Source of the DNA: Pyxicephalus adspersus | Taxonomy: Eukaryota > Chordata > Amphibia > Anura > Pyxicephalidae | Length of the DNA stretch: 64,000 bases | Assembly (NCBI RefSeq): GCF_032062135.1 | Contig: NC_092858.1 | Coordinates: 169,574,615 to 169,638,614, forward strand | Reading direction: 5' to 3' | In this document: one piece after another, positions 45,470-57,586 of the stretch | Position numbering within the stretch: position 1 is the stretch's first letter | How the letters are laid out: every line of letters starts with the position of its first letter | Notes under the pieces: generated by a model | What the model saw: the letters and a program-made list of their open reading frames with translations, nothing else | Told to the model about the DNA's origin: nothing | The model's database searches: none | Translations under genes and position numbers: made by a program

Positions 45470-46400
45470 CTGGTGAATGCTCCCTTAAATACATGGTCAT
45501 TGAAGACTCCCTTAGATTGGTGGCCCCATTACTATGGCGGTCATTGGATTGAATGCTTCTTACATAGTAGTCAAAGGGACCTAGTAGTCAAAAGGGTAGA
45601 ATGCTCTTAAAGTTAGTGGTCAGTTATAAGAATGTTCTCTACACTAGTGGGAAGTATGATGCTTTCCAATGATCGTCTTTTGGTAAAATGTTTCTTTGGT
45701 AACATTGGTAGTCAATGGGTAGAATGTTTCTTAATTTCTTGGTCAGTGATAGGAATGCTCCTTACATTGGTGGTCAGTGGGAATGCTCCCTACATGGTCC
45801 TTACATTATGGTTATTGGCAATAATGCTTTCTACATTGTTGGCTCTTTATATTAGTGCCCAGTGGCAAGAATGCCCCTTACATTGGTGGTCATTTGAAAG
45901 AAATATCCTTAAATTTAATGGTCAGTGGAAAGAATGCTTCCTTCATCAATGGGTAGAATGCAATAGTAGTCATAGGGAAGATTGCTCTATATAATTGTGA
46001 TCAGTGGGTAGAATGTTCCTTACTTTTGTAGTCATTGAGTAAAATACTGCTTACGTTAAGAAAAATATTGCGTATGTGGAAATAATTTCCCCCCAATTGC
46101 TGTGAGTGTAAAGAATAGTCCTTAAATTAGTGGTCAGTGGAGGGAATGCTCTCTACATCAGTGGCTCCTTTTAATATTAGTCAGTAAGTAGAATTCTCCT
46201 GATGCTGATCAATGGGTGGAACAAACCTTACACTGGTGGACATTGGGTAAAATATTTTTACATTAGTGGTCAGTGGAAAAAATGCTCCTTGCAATTACAG
46301 TCAGTGGAAAGAGATATCCTCACATTTGCTGTCAGTGGCAAAAAATTATTCTTACATTAGTAGTCAAATGGAAGAATGCCCCCACCCATTATTGATGGGT
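45470..46400. repeat. Degenerate minisatellite, period about 30
   Basis: Roughly 30 diverged units of the form GGTCAGTGGGAAGAATGCTC followed by CTTACATTGGT. The units mutate freely (AGTCAATGGGTAGAATG, GGTCAGTGGAAAAAATGC). Confidence 0.8.
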
Positions 46401-46439
46401 CAGTGGTTACTTATCTGAGAGTAAAAATGGCTCATTTCT

Positions 46440-46752
46440 CTGGAAGATCTTAGGTTGGTAGGAGGGTGCTTGGCACCTTTAAGTGTTTAGAGGGTGCTTG
46501 CCACCTTTAAGTGGTAGGAGAGTGCTTGCCACCTTTAAGTGTTAGGAGGGTGCCTTTACATGGTAGGAGGGTCCTTGCCACCTTTTGGTGGTAGAAGGGT
46601 GCTTGCCACCTTTTAGTGATAAGAGGGCGCTTGCCAGTTTTTAGTGGTAGGAGGGTGCTTGTTTCCTTTAATTGTTAGGAGGGTGCTTGTCACCTTTAGG
46701 TGGTAAAGGGGTGCTTGTCACCTTTGGGTGGTAAGAGGGTGCTTGCCCTCTG
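46440..46752. repeat. Minisatellite, period 28
   Basis: About eleven units of the form GGTAGGAGGGTGCTTGCC followed by ACCTTTAAGT. The strand carrying GGAGGG is G-rich. Confidence 0.9.
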
Positions 46753-47849
46753 CTGCTCAAATTTTATTAATTCAGGCTCCAACTTTCAAAAAATAAGTCC
46801 AATATTGGCCACATAATACCAATTTGCAATTTTATTAAAATGGGAGTGAAAACAGCAAAGTTAAACCTATACTTTTCCTCCAGTTCTTTTTTAGTTCATC
46901 TTTCATAAATTAGACTCAGTTGGAGGAAATGTGTTTATTATGAGGTTCAGGATTGTTGCTTATTTAATCCACGTGCGCGTAATGTGTACTTGTCACCGAA
47001 TTAGCGTGTTTATGCTGCTGGCGCTACGTGGATGTAAATAGGGAGAGCGGTTAATATGTCTGGAGATACGTCTGCTTCTATCCCTGATTAGATGTAAACC
47101 TCCCGGCCTGTGCAGGAAACCTTTCGGAACTCCAGGTTACAATAGATTATACAAAATGTATTTATGTATCTGGTTATAAACAAAGGGGGAGACAGCAGAA
47201 GCTGGAAGGGATTTAGGTCTTGAGGGGGAATTAAGTCATGTTTATTATTGAGGCACACAGCAATCCTGTTTTATAGACCGATGTATCAGCCTTATTATGA
47301 GATGTAAGCTGCACTGTCTGAGAGGGGATTTCAATCTACAACAATTGTGGCCTGTCTATGATCCGATGTAACACGGATAAGATCAGCAATGCCGTGACAC
47401 CATAAACAATTTATTCCTTTCTAGGCTTATAGGCACTTCTGGGCGGAAAGGAAATGGTAATTATTTCAGAGTGCAAACGTGACCAATAATGTGAACATAT
47501 AGGACTGCAAAGGTTTTTTTTAATTCTGGATAGACATATGCGATTGGTACTTGTGAACTAGTTGGGGACTACTGAAAGCTGTGTGATACCATCAAAGTGA
47601 TCTTCTTTTCCTGTCCTGGTGGCACATTGAGGAGAAATTTTGGAGGTTCAAACTATATCTAATTCTAAATCTTAAAAGAAAAAAAGGCTGCAGTCCCATT
47701 TTCATAATATTATATTTCATATGACATATTCGTAGGAAGCAGTAAATGAGCTTTACCGCAAGCCCAACTGATTTCTGTAGATTGTCAGATTTACCAGTAG
47801 TTGCCATAAGGTTGTTTTCTCAGCAGCGCAGCTCTCCCTGACTTTTCAT
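46753..47849. other. Intergenic, nothing recognised
   Basis: No gene or repeat family recognised. Confidence 0.35.
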
Positions 47850-49025
47850 CTAAGTGTGACGTGGTCTATCAGTGCTTCCTGCCCCCTTTCCTGAATGTAA
47901 CTTGCAGCTCAGCTCCACCTGTTCCCCACTTCCAGAAGTGACCCATTAGTTCAGCCTTCCTTGCAACCTCTCCTGGGTATGATTTAGCTCTACTCACGTA
48001 GCAGTGACTTACCAGCTCAGTTCCCTGCTCTCACCAGTGATTCATCATTTCTGCCTCTCCTAGACATGCATCAGCAGTACAGCTTCCCCACCAAGCAGGG
48101 TACATAGAAGGTCAGCTCCCCTCTTACCATCTCTAAGCAATGACTTACCAGTGGATCTGTACTCCTAGCAGTCTCTTATCATTTCAGCCACCAATCAACC
48201 CTCCCATATGTGATTTAGCAACATAGCTCTCCCTTCCAGCAGTGTACTTAGAGAATCAGCTTCCCCTTTTTTTCCTCTCTCGGCAGTAAGGTATGAGCCC
48301 AGTTGCTCCTGTTCCCAATTCCCGGAAGTGACTCATCAGTTCAGCTCCTTGCTGCCCCCCTTCCAAGGATGACTCAGCAGCACAGCTCCCCTTCCAAGCA
48401 GTATCTGAAAGATCAGCTCCCCCTGTTCCCTTCTCCTCATCAATTCAACCCCCTTCTCGTAGGCCTAACTCATCAGCACAGCTTCCTTCCTTTGGGAAGA
48501 GTACACAGAAAGATCAGGTCCCCTTGTTCCCTTCTCTCAGCAGTGACTAACCAGCTCATCTGCCCTAATCCCCACTTTCAGCAGTGATTTATCACTTGGG
48601 TTCCCAGTTGCCCCTCCTAGATGTGACTCAGCAGCGCAGCTCCCCTATCAGCAGTATAGACCAGCTTCCCCTTTTCCCCTTTCTCAGCATTGATTTTCAA
48701 GCCCAGTTGCGCCTGTTACCCACTCCCAGTAGTGACTCATTAGCTCAGTCCCCCATTCTCTTCCGCCGCCCTGACGTGACTCGTTAGCACAGCTCTCCCT
48801 AACAGTAGTACTTAGAACAGTTATACTTAGTTAACAGTTAACAGTAGTACTTAGAACTCCCCTATTCCACACTCTCAGTAGTCATTTATAAGCCCAGCTG
48901 TCCCTGTTCCTTACCCTTTTAGACTGGGCAGCACAGCTCCCCTTCCCAGCGGAAGTTTAGCACCCCTTGCCCCCAGCTCTCAGCCGTGACTTATCATCTC
49001 AGGTGCCCCTGCTCCCCAGTCCCAG
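47850..49025. repeat. Degenerate C-rich minisatellite with higher-order structure
   Basis: Subunits of the type CAGCAGTGACTCATCAGC and TCAGCTCCCCTGTTCCC alternate. The GAAAGATCAGCTCCCC-type subunit returns at intervals often near 150 bases (about 48108, 48252, 48407 and 48658, with one shorter interval), suggesting an older unit of several subunits. The opposite strand is G-rich. Confidence 0.75.
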
Positions 49026-49958
49026 CAATATATATATAAACACAAAGCCTATAAATATCCTATATTATAAATAAAATCAAGTCTAACAGCAAAGGAATTT
49101 AGGGATGACCCCTGCACAAAGCCCACCTCTCACCTATAAATTTGGACTGGCGCTGTCCATAACACAGGTCTGTTTTTTAGACAACATAAAAAGCAAAATC
49201 GACTAAATGAATGATAAACACAAACTTCGGTACCAAAAGCACACATTTTCCTTTTTTTACTTACAATTGTTCCCATAAAGATTTTAAGTTGAATGTTCAT
49301 CAATCCTCTCAAAAAGTTTCAAAAAATGTAGACAGCGTCCTGCACTGGCAGCAAACATATGTAATCCATGTGGGTATGTTGGACTAACCTCCCCGGCTGG
49401 CTGTATATAAGTCATTCTTTACATGGCACGGAGGTGCGGCTGGGTACAGTGACGGCTGTGGCAGAGGGCCTGTGTGTCTTTATTTGACACTTTCCCTGAG
49501 GTTGGGCTGGTTCGGGAGCAGTGACATCTCTAGAGCCGCACACATTCCACAGCTAATCCACTTACACTTGTCAGCACCTGCCAATGGCTCCGTCTCTCCT
49601 CACTCCACCAGCTTGGCCTCAGTGCCACTTATGGGCCTGCACTGTGCAAAGCACACCACACGGACTCTGCATGTCACAGCTAAGGATGATCAAAATTCAG
49701 TGTGCTTGTTACTTCAAATTTAGGCAAAAATTTTGGCAAAATTTTCATATTGCCAAAAGGCATTATAGTCAATGGGGTACACAAAGTTAAAAATGACCTC
49801 CAGCTTTCCCTTCAGTCTTACTCTTCTGGGTTGAAATTGCTTACTCTGATTTCACTGCACACTGTGAGATTCTCATAATACGCACTCAAAGCTGCAGCAT
49901 GTCAAATTTCCATGGCTTCAGCCATTTCCTGGCTGAAGGATGTCCAGCATCATCTAGT
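49026..49958. other. Intergenic, nothing recognised
   Basis: The part at 49360-49640 is less A+T-rich than the surroundings but has no coding support. Confidence 0.35.
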
Positions 49959-50100
49959 CCATTGTTTCCGAACCAGGGTTCCTCCAGAAGTTGCTAGAAT
50001 GCCTCTCAAGTCAGTTACCACTGGCACCAATTATTTTTGGGGTGACATTCTTCCCACTGGCCAGCAATGTAAGAGACATTTTATCCACTAACCACCACCC
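49959..50100 (-). mobile_element. Recurrent element, partial copy 5 (reverse)
   Basis: CCAGGGTTCCTCCAGAAGTTG, CTCTCAAGTCAGTTACCACTG and CACTGGCCAGCAATGTAAG. The outer right part is missing. Confidence 0.55.
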
Positions 50101-51101
50101 CAAAGTACTCTGTGAATAAAGTGGACAGCTTGAGTGGCCCTGGTGTATCCATTTCTTTCATTTCTGCATCACATGTGGGCATTACCACAATTTTAAGGAA
50201 GCTGGGTACAGCACCGTGTGCCCCTTGTACCAGCCATGATTGGAAAAGAGAATCACAGAGAGCTAAAATTAATGGCACAGGGTCTAAAATAAGGTATGTG
50301 ATGAAAACAGAAAACATTTTAAATAACTGTACACCAATGATGATCAACTACACACGAAAAAGAGCATAAATACAAAACAAATTACTTAAAACAGCAAAAC
50401 TTCTCACCCTCCTACATTTCTCTTTTTCTCAAATATAAATATATTCGCAAAAAACAAACAGAGGAAAATAATGAGCAAAATTGAGATTTTCGGCTTTACT
50501 GGTAATCAGTAAATTACCAGTAATCACTATTTTCACACAAAAATCACTATGCTGTCTTTGAAAATTAGAACGCTGTAGATGTTGTGGCTGATGAGAAATA
50601 GGCTTGTTCAGTTTATAATAAATGAAAAGACAAAATGATAAAACAAAAATGTAAAAATAAACATATCAAGCAACTGCAAATAGCAATCAAATATACATAA
50701 ATATAAAAAGAGCTAAATAAAATAAATAAAACTGCCCTAAGTACTCTCAAATATTCAAGCAAACTCAAGCAAATCAATCAGAAAAACAAAGAGATTCACT
50801 TTGGTTACATTTGTTTAACTGCCAAATCAATATTTTAGAATCAGTTTTGTTAAAAATCCCTAATTTGTCCCTACTGACCAATCCTCTATGAAGATCAATT
50901 GGAGAATCACAGATAGAACCAAAGTTTGAAACTACAAATGTCCCATTTTGCATTGTCAGCAGGACTGAAAATGCTAGGATCAAAGCCCGGAGCTCTTATC
51001 AGACATATCGTGATTGTTACTGAGGCCCAGATATCCCACTGAAAAAAAAAAAGTAGATTATATGGCGATATATATGTTTTTTACACCTGCAAAATATGGT
51101 C
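50101..51101. other. Intergenic, A-rich, nothing recognised
   Basis: No supported feature. Confidence 0.35.
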
Positions 51102-51333
51102 CTATGGACTTCCAAGCCCTCCAAGGCTGGAGAAGATACACTTTCATCAGTGAAGCTGGGTGATCCAACAAACCTGGAATGGATCCGGTCTAGGATTCAA
51201 AACATTCAAAACAAAGCCAACTAATAGCAAATGACTTTTAAGAACTCCATTTTGGGTTTGCTGGATCACCCAGCTTCACTGATAAGAGTGTATCCTCTCC
51301 AGCCTTGGATAGCTTTAATAAATCAGAGCCATG
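51102..51333. mobile_element. Palindromic MITE, copy 5
   Basis: CTCCAAGGCTGGAGAAGATA, CACTTTCATCAGTGAAGCTGG, the mirrored GGATCACCCAGCTTCACTG and CTCTCCAGCCTTGGATAGC. It is one of the best preserved copies. Confidence 0.85.
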
Positions 51334-51399
51334 GAATGGACAGGCAGATTTTTAGTGATCATTTATTGGATGGTATTTCAAATGTTCCCCTAAATCCAA

Positions 51400-52010
51400 T
51401 AATTTATGAAATATAACCCCAAACCTACGGAATGATAAAAAGTACCCCTACATCCATTAAGTTATAGAACACAAAAATATACCCCTAAATATAATAAATA
51501 ATGCAAAGCCCCCTTAAATCTAATAAAAGGTAAAATGTACTGCTACATTCAACAAATCTAAAAAGTATTCCTAAATCTAATAAGTAATAAAATTCATCCC
51601 TAAATTTGGGTGATACATTGTACCACTAAGTCAAGCAAGTCAAAAAAGATACCCCTGAATATAATAAATGCTGCAATGTACCTTAAATCTAATAAAAGGT
51701 AAATGTACAGCTACATTCAATAAATCTAAAAAGTATTCCTAAATCTAATAAGTAATAAAATTCATCCCTAAATTTGAGTGATACAATGTACCTCTAAATA
51801 CAGCAGATAATAAAATGAAACACATAATTCAAGTAATTAAAAGAACCCATAAATCTAAAAAAGTAATAAAATAAATCCCAAAAATCCAACAAGTTTATTA
51901 TATATTTCCAAATCTATTGAGTAATAAAGTGAACCTGAAATCCACTTAGTAACATAATATACCCTTAAATCTAAATGTACTGCAAAGTTCAACAAGTAAT
52001 AGCATGCATC
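51400..52010. repeat. A+T-rich degenerate tandem repeat with a 168-bp internal duplication
   Basis: Units like CCCTAAATCTAATAAGTAAT recur about every 30 bases. The stretch from about 51559 (CTAAAAAGTATTCC) repeats from about 51727 with few changes, an offset of 168. Confidence 0.7.
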
Positions 52011-52019
52011 CTAAATGCA

Positions 52020-52360
52020 ACAAGTTACAAGAATAAAGAATGATGAAGGTAGAAATGATATGTGGAAGGTAGATTAAAGGGAAGCAAAAAAAAGAAAGGG
52101 TAGATGGAAAGATAAAGTAAGAACAAATACAGAAAGTAAGAGAAAAAAGAAAAACAAAACTATGTAAAAGAAAAAGTTATAAAAAGAGGAAAAAATCACC
52201 TAATGAAAGATGAAAGGAAAGAAAAAAAGGATCCAAATGAGAGATGGAAAAAGGCAAAAGGAAAGAAGGAAAGAGAACGTGAAACAATAAAATAAGGTCT
52301 AGTAAAGTAAAAGAAAAAGGCAATAAAAAAGAAATAAAAACACAGAGAACAAAAGACTAC
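52020..52360. repeat. Purine-rich (A/G) tract on the plus strand
   Basis: About 340 bases made almost wholly of A and G with few pyrimidines, for example GGAAAGAAAAAAAGGATCC and GAAAGAAGGAAAGAGAACG. No tandem period is clear. Confidence 0.7.
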
Positions 52361-52859
52361 ATTAATAAAATAATCACAGCTGTATCCTCATGACAAATAA
52401 ACTTTTAACCTCTAACTTTGGTGCAGTTAAACAAGAAAACTAAATACAGTTCTTCAATAAACAGAAGTTATATAAATCCTCTCCACAACAGCCAATGTTT
52501 ACCTGAACTCCCCTGGACTATGAGAGGACCCTATGAAGCCTGGAGACTGATTTCACAGTCCATTCTTCTCCCCACACAGGAGCTCCTTCTATCAGCAGTG
52601 CTGATATATCAGATGGGAAGGCTCTGGGGTGTCCCTTCTCAGGAAGAAGGTGGGTGGGTAAAATTGTGGGTGTATCTTTCTGTAGAACAATATCTTGCCA
52701 GCCCCCCTGAAACTGTCTATGGGTGCACACTAACTTCAGCTGTTTTACAGAAAAAAAGGAATAAAAAACAATATTCATATAATCATACATTATATATAGA
52801 ATGGGAGCCTGCCCACACTGAATGCATGCAATGGGTTAACCATAGCTAGTCCTAGCTGT

Positions 52860-54160
52860 AAACATTTACCCAACCCTAGCTTTTGTAGAGTTAAGTTCTT
52901 CAACTGAAGGTAACCACAGTTGGGTAAGCCCCTACCTATGGGATAGCTAAGGTTGGGTAAACCCTTACCCTAGGGTAGCTAGGTTTGGATTCCTACTGCT
53001 AGGGTAGGTTGGCTTTGGTAAGCTTTTACTTCTAGGGTAGGTAGGGTTGATTAAGCTTGTTCTCCTAAAGTAGCTGGGGTTGAGCAATCTCTTATCTCTA
53101 GGGTAGCTAAAGTTGCATAGGCTTTTACCTCTAGGTAGCTAGGGTTGGGTAGACTCTTACCCCTATGGTGGCTAGGGATGAGTAAGCTCTTAACTCCATT
53201 GTTGCTGGGGTTGGAAAAGCTCTTACATTTAGGATGACCGGGTTTGGGAAAGCTCTTACACCTAAGGTAGCTAAGATTGAGAAAGCTCTTTAGCTTTTTC
53301 CCCATGGTGGCTGGGGTTGGGAAAACTCCTATCCCAAATGTAGGTGGGTTTGGGTAAGCTATTACACCTAGGTAGCTAGGATTGTGTAAACCCTTAGTTC
53401 TAAGATAGGGGCTAGGGCTGGATAATCTATTACCCCCAGATAGCAAAGGCTGGGTAATCTCTTACCCCAAGATAGCTAGGGTTGGGTAAACTTTTAACCC
53501 TTGGGTAGCTAGGGTTGGGTAATATTTTACCCCTGGATAGCTAGGGTTGGATAATTTCTTACCCCTAGATAGCCAGGGTTGGGTAAGCTCTTAACCCTAG
53601 ATAGCCAGGGTTTGGTAATCTCTTACCCCTAGATAGCTGGGGTTGGGTAAGCTCTTAACCCTTGGGTAGCTGAGTTGGGTAATATCTTACCCCTAGGTAG
53701 CTAGGGTTGGTAATCTTTAACTCAATATAGCTAGGGTTGGGTAATTTCCTACCCCTAGATAGCTAAAATTGGGTAATCTCTTAACCCTTGGGTAGGTAGA
53801 GTAATCTCTTACCCCTAGAAAGCTAGGGTTCTGTAATCTTTTACCCCTAGATAGCCAGGGTTGTATAATCTCTTACCCCTAGATAGCTAGAGTTGTATAA
53901 TCTCCTACCCCTAGATAGCTAGGGTTGGGTAATCTCTTACCCCTAGATAGCTATGGTTGGGTAATCTCTTACTCCTTGATAGCTAAAGTTGGGTAATCTC
54001 TTACCCCTAGATTGCGTGGTCTCTTACCCCTGGATAGCTAGGGCTGGAGAAACTCCTAACCCTTGGGCAGCTAGGGCTGGGTAATTTCTTGCCTCTAGGT
54101 ATTTAGGATTCGGTAAAATTTTACCCATTGGATATTTTGGGTTGAGGAATCTCTGGGCTC
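52860..54160. repeat. 32-bp minisatellite, first block
   Basis: About 40 units of the form ATAGCTAGGGTTGGGTAATC followed by TCTTACCCCTAG. Period 32 is clear in the right part, and close to 33 in the left part. Each unit holds the inverted pair GGGTAA / TTACCC. Confidence 0.95.
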
Positions 54161-54331
54161 CAATCACTTGCAGCTAGTACTAGCCATCGGTAAGGCATGC
54201 AGGCAACCACACAATAATGCACTGCACCCCGTTAGCATTTGCTGACACTCAGGGGACTGGGAAGCTGCAAGATGGGATCCCTATCACACATAAATCTGAT
54301 CTGCAGCCCACATTTATTTTTCAATTTAAGA
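52941..54331 (+). repeat. 1,391-bp direct duplication, copy A
   Basis: It begins GGATAGCTAAGGTTGGGTAA and ends CATTTATTTTTCAATTTAAG. It includes most of the minisatellite and about 180 bases of unique sequence at its right end (54150-54330). Confidence 0.95.
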
Positions 54332-55722
54332 GGATAGCTAAGGTTGGGTAAACCCTTACCCTAGGGTAGCTAGGTTTGGATTCCTACTGCTAGGGTAGGT
54401 TGGCTTTGGTAAGCTTTTACTTCTAGGGTAGGTAGGGTTGATTAAGCTTGTTCTCCTAAAGTAGCTGGGGTTGAGCAATCTCTTATCTCTAGGGTAGCTA
54501 AAGTTGCATAGGCTTTTACCTCTAGGTAGCTAGGGTTGGGTAGACTCTTACCCCTATGGTGGCTAGGGATGAGTAAGCTCTTAACTCCATTGTTGCTGGG
54601 GTTGGAAAAGCTCTTACATTTAGGATGACCGGGTTTGGGAAAGCTCTTACACCTAAGGTAGCTAAGATTGAGAAAGCTCTTTAGCTTTTTCCCCATGGTG
54701 GCTGGGGTTGGGAAAACTCCTATCCCGAATGTAGGTGGGTTTGGGTAAGCTATTACACCTAGGTAGCTAGGATTGTGTAAACCCTTATGTCTAAGATAGG
54801 GGCTAGGGCTGGCTAATCTATTACCCCCAGATAGCAAAGGCTGGGTAATCTCTTACCCCAAGATAGCTAGGGTTGGGTAAACTTTTAACCCTTGGGTAGC
54901 TAGGGTTGGGTAATATTTTACCCCTGGATAGCTAGGGTTGGATAATTTCTTACCCCTAGATAGCCAGGGTTGGGTAAGCTCTTAACCCTAGATAGCCAGG
55001 GTTTGGTAATCTCTTACCCCTAGATAGCTGGGGTTGGGTAAGCTCTTAACCCTTGGGTAGCTGAGTTGGGTAATATCTTACCCCTAGGTAGCTAGGGTTG
55101 GTAATCTTTAACTCAATATAGCTAGGGTTGGGTAATTTCCTACCCCTAGATAGCTAAAATTGGGTAATCTCTTAACCCTTGGGTAGGTAGAGTAATCTCT
55201 TACCCCTAGAAAGCTAGGGTTCTGTAATCTTTTACCCCTAGATAGCCAGGGTTGTATAATCTCTTACCCCTAGATAGCTAGAGTTGTATAATCTCCTACC
55301 CCTAGATAGCTAGGGTTGGGTAATCTCTTACCCCTAGATAGCTATGGTTGGGTAATCTCTTACTCCTTGATAGCTAAAGTTGGGTAATCTCTTACCCCTA
55401 GATTGCGTGGTCTCTTACCCCTGGATAGCTAGGGCTGGAGAAACTCCTAACCCTTGGGCAGCTAGGGCTGGGTAATTTCTTGCCTCTAGGTATTTAGGAT
55501 TCGGTAAAATTTTACCCATTGGATATTTTGGGTTGAGGAATCTCTGGGCTCCAATCACTTGCAGCTAGTACTAGCCACTGATAAGGCATGCAGGCAACCA
55601 CACAATAATGCACTGCACCCCGTTAGCATTTGCTGACACTCAGGGGACTGGGAAGCTGCAAGATGGGATCCCTATCACACATAAATCTGATCTGCAGCCC
55701 ACATTTATTTTTCAATTTAAGA
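54332..55722 (+). repeat. 1,391-bp direct duplication, copy B
   Basis: It repeats copy A base for base, apart from about seven differences counted by eye (for example TCCCAAATG versus TCCCGAATG, TTAGTTCTA versus TTATGTCTA, and CATCGGTAAG versus CACTGATAAG). The junction at 54331/54332 joins the end of A directly to the start of B. Confidence 0.95.
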
Positions 55723-56870
55723 AAGAGTTAAAACCCCATGAGTATTTATTTGTGTGCTGCCCATTAGGAAGACGTTCCTTCCTTTAGTGTCGAGAGGTAC
55801 AACGGGAATTTAGAAACCACTTTAGCAAGCCTTAAAGAACAACTAAATTTATAGATAAAAGGGTTAATATCATGTTTTCCATTGGTGATCCACTGATCAG
55901 CATTATAGTGATTTCCTGTCCTACAGTCACAAGAAGTGAAAGGAAATCCTCCCCACTGGATGATTTCCCCCCCGTTATTGTCCCCTCCATTCTGGAGACA
56001 AATTTTTTGATTTTCTCTAACTTTTACTCCCGGGGTTCTAACCCTTAACCATCAAAAAAGAAAAAATGCTTGGCATTAAAAACACTTTAAATGATATAAA
56101 AAACAGAAAACAAAACTGTAATATATAAGAGCTTATCAGTTCTTAGATTTGAAGACAGCGTTTGTTTACTTTTTCAGGCTTTTTCCTTTATTTTGACCTG
56201 ATAATCCGGCCACTAATATATTTTTTCCTAGGGGTTCATTACTGAACCTATGAAACTTTACATTTAGCATTTTGAACAGGGTCAACAAGTGTTTCTGTAC
56301 CAGCAGAAAATGTACGTATTCTAAAAATAAAGAAAAATGCAGCAACCACATCTAAACTGCATTTTTGTTCTGAGGTTTAGTTATCACACTTTTTGGTTCA
56401 GACATTTTCCACAGCAGCCACTAGGGGGAGAACCTAGACATTTCTTTTGAAATTCAACCATAAAAGTATGGAGCAAAATGTTAAAAATATAAATATACAA
56501 AAATACAAACACTATTTTCACAGAACTAACAGAACAAAAAAAGTATTTTCTTTTATCATGTCATCTTTTAGGCAAAGAGAGAAATGTCACAAGTCTAATG
56601 AGTTGTGTCCTACACCTTTGTCAAAGTATATAAGAAATGTGTAATAGGTGTCTGTCCTCCATTGCTGCTCCCCTCTCTGTAATTTCTGTAATTTTTACAG
56701 GCTATGGCTGGGTTTTGCTGTACAAACACATTGGCTATAAAATCTGCTGTTGTAACACATGGGGGTTTACTGACTCAGCATTCATAAACAGATACAAGAG
56801 CGATACAAAGTAAGAGGGTTACTTTTTAGCAACTGTTTCATTTATCTGTAATCAGAGGGTTGGACAGGTA
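55723..56870. other. Intergenic, A+T-rich
   Basis: AGAAGTGAAAGGAAATCC near 55930 repeats a segment seen at 17160. Otherwise nothing is recognised. Confidence 0.35.
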
Positions 56871-56871
56871 G

Positions 56872-57372
56872 TACAGGTAGTCCCTGAGTAAAGGACATCT
56901 GACATATGGACAACTCCTAGATAAGAACGAGGCTTCCCTGCCCGCTTGTGTGCAGGACAGGGGCTTGATGGGGGGAGGGGGCAGTTTGCATGACTTGCAG
57001 AAGAAATCTTCTGCTAAACACAGCTGAGGTTGTGGGTGATCTTAGGGGGGTGAGCTCTTCTGCAAAATCTTGTAACTCTGTATTGATCAAGACAAACTCT
57101 GCAGTTGTTTCTTTTTGCATATCAAAGCACAGCTTGCTCCAGATGTTAATGAATGTCTGGGCTCCATAAAGATTTTCTTTTTGCTTTGTTTGTGATTAAC
57201 TCAGTGAGGATTTTTTTACAGTAACTGAAACCATACTGCCTAATAATATGTTAAGACAAACATCTGTCCTAATTGCATTTATTAAAATAATCTACCTGTT
57301 CTAACTTACATACAAATTCAACTTAAGAACAAACCTACAGTCCCAATCTTGTCTGTAACCTGGGGACTACCT
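56872..57372. mobile_element. Pogo/Tigger-like non-autonomous DNA transposon
   Basis: The left end is CAGGTAGTCCCTGAGT and the right end mirrors it (GGGGACTACCTG). Both are bordered by TA, the target duplication of the Tc1/mariner superfamily. No transposase frame is recognisable inside. Confidence 0.65.
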
Positions 57373-57432
57373 GTAATGTGCATTTGTTGCTCCCCTCTCT
57401 GTTTTTTAATGACAACTTCAGGCTACAGCTAG

Positions 57433-57586
57433 GTGTTATTATTATTAAACATGATTTATATAGCGCCAACATATTACGCAGCACTTTACATTAAATAGGG
57501 GATGCAAATGACATACAGATACAGACAGTGATACAGGAGGAGGAGAGGGCCCTGACCAGAAGAGCTTACAATCTAATATGTGTCCC
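57433..57586 (-). mobile_element. L2-type LINE 3' end, reverse
   Basis: TTATTATTATTAAACATGAT, CAACATATTACGCAGCACTT and AGAAGAGCTTACAATCTAAT. Confidence 0.75.

Noticed and set aside
53051..53446. 131-residue minus-strand open frame, repeated at 54442-54837
   Set aside because: It lies in the minisatellite, where a local period near 33 keeps a frame open. The two frames match only because the DNA is duplicated.
52860..55722. CRISPR-like array
   Set aside because: The units are contiguous degenerate tandem repeats with no unique spacers, in a vertebrate genome.
56917..57120. 67-residue minus-strand frame inside the pogo-like element as a transposase fragment
   Set aside because: No transposase motif is visible, and the element seems to be non-autonomous.
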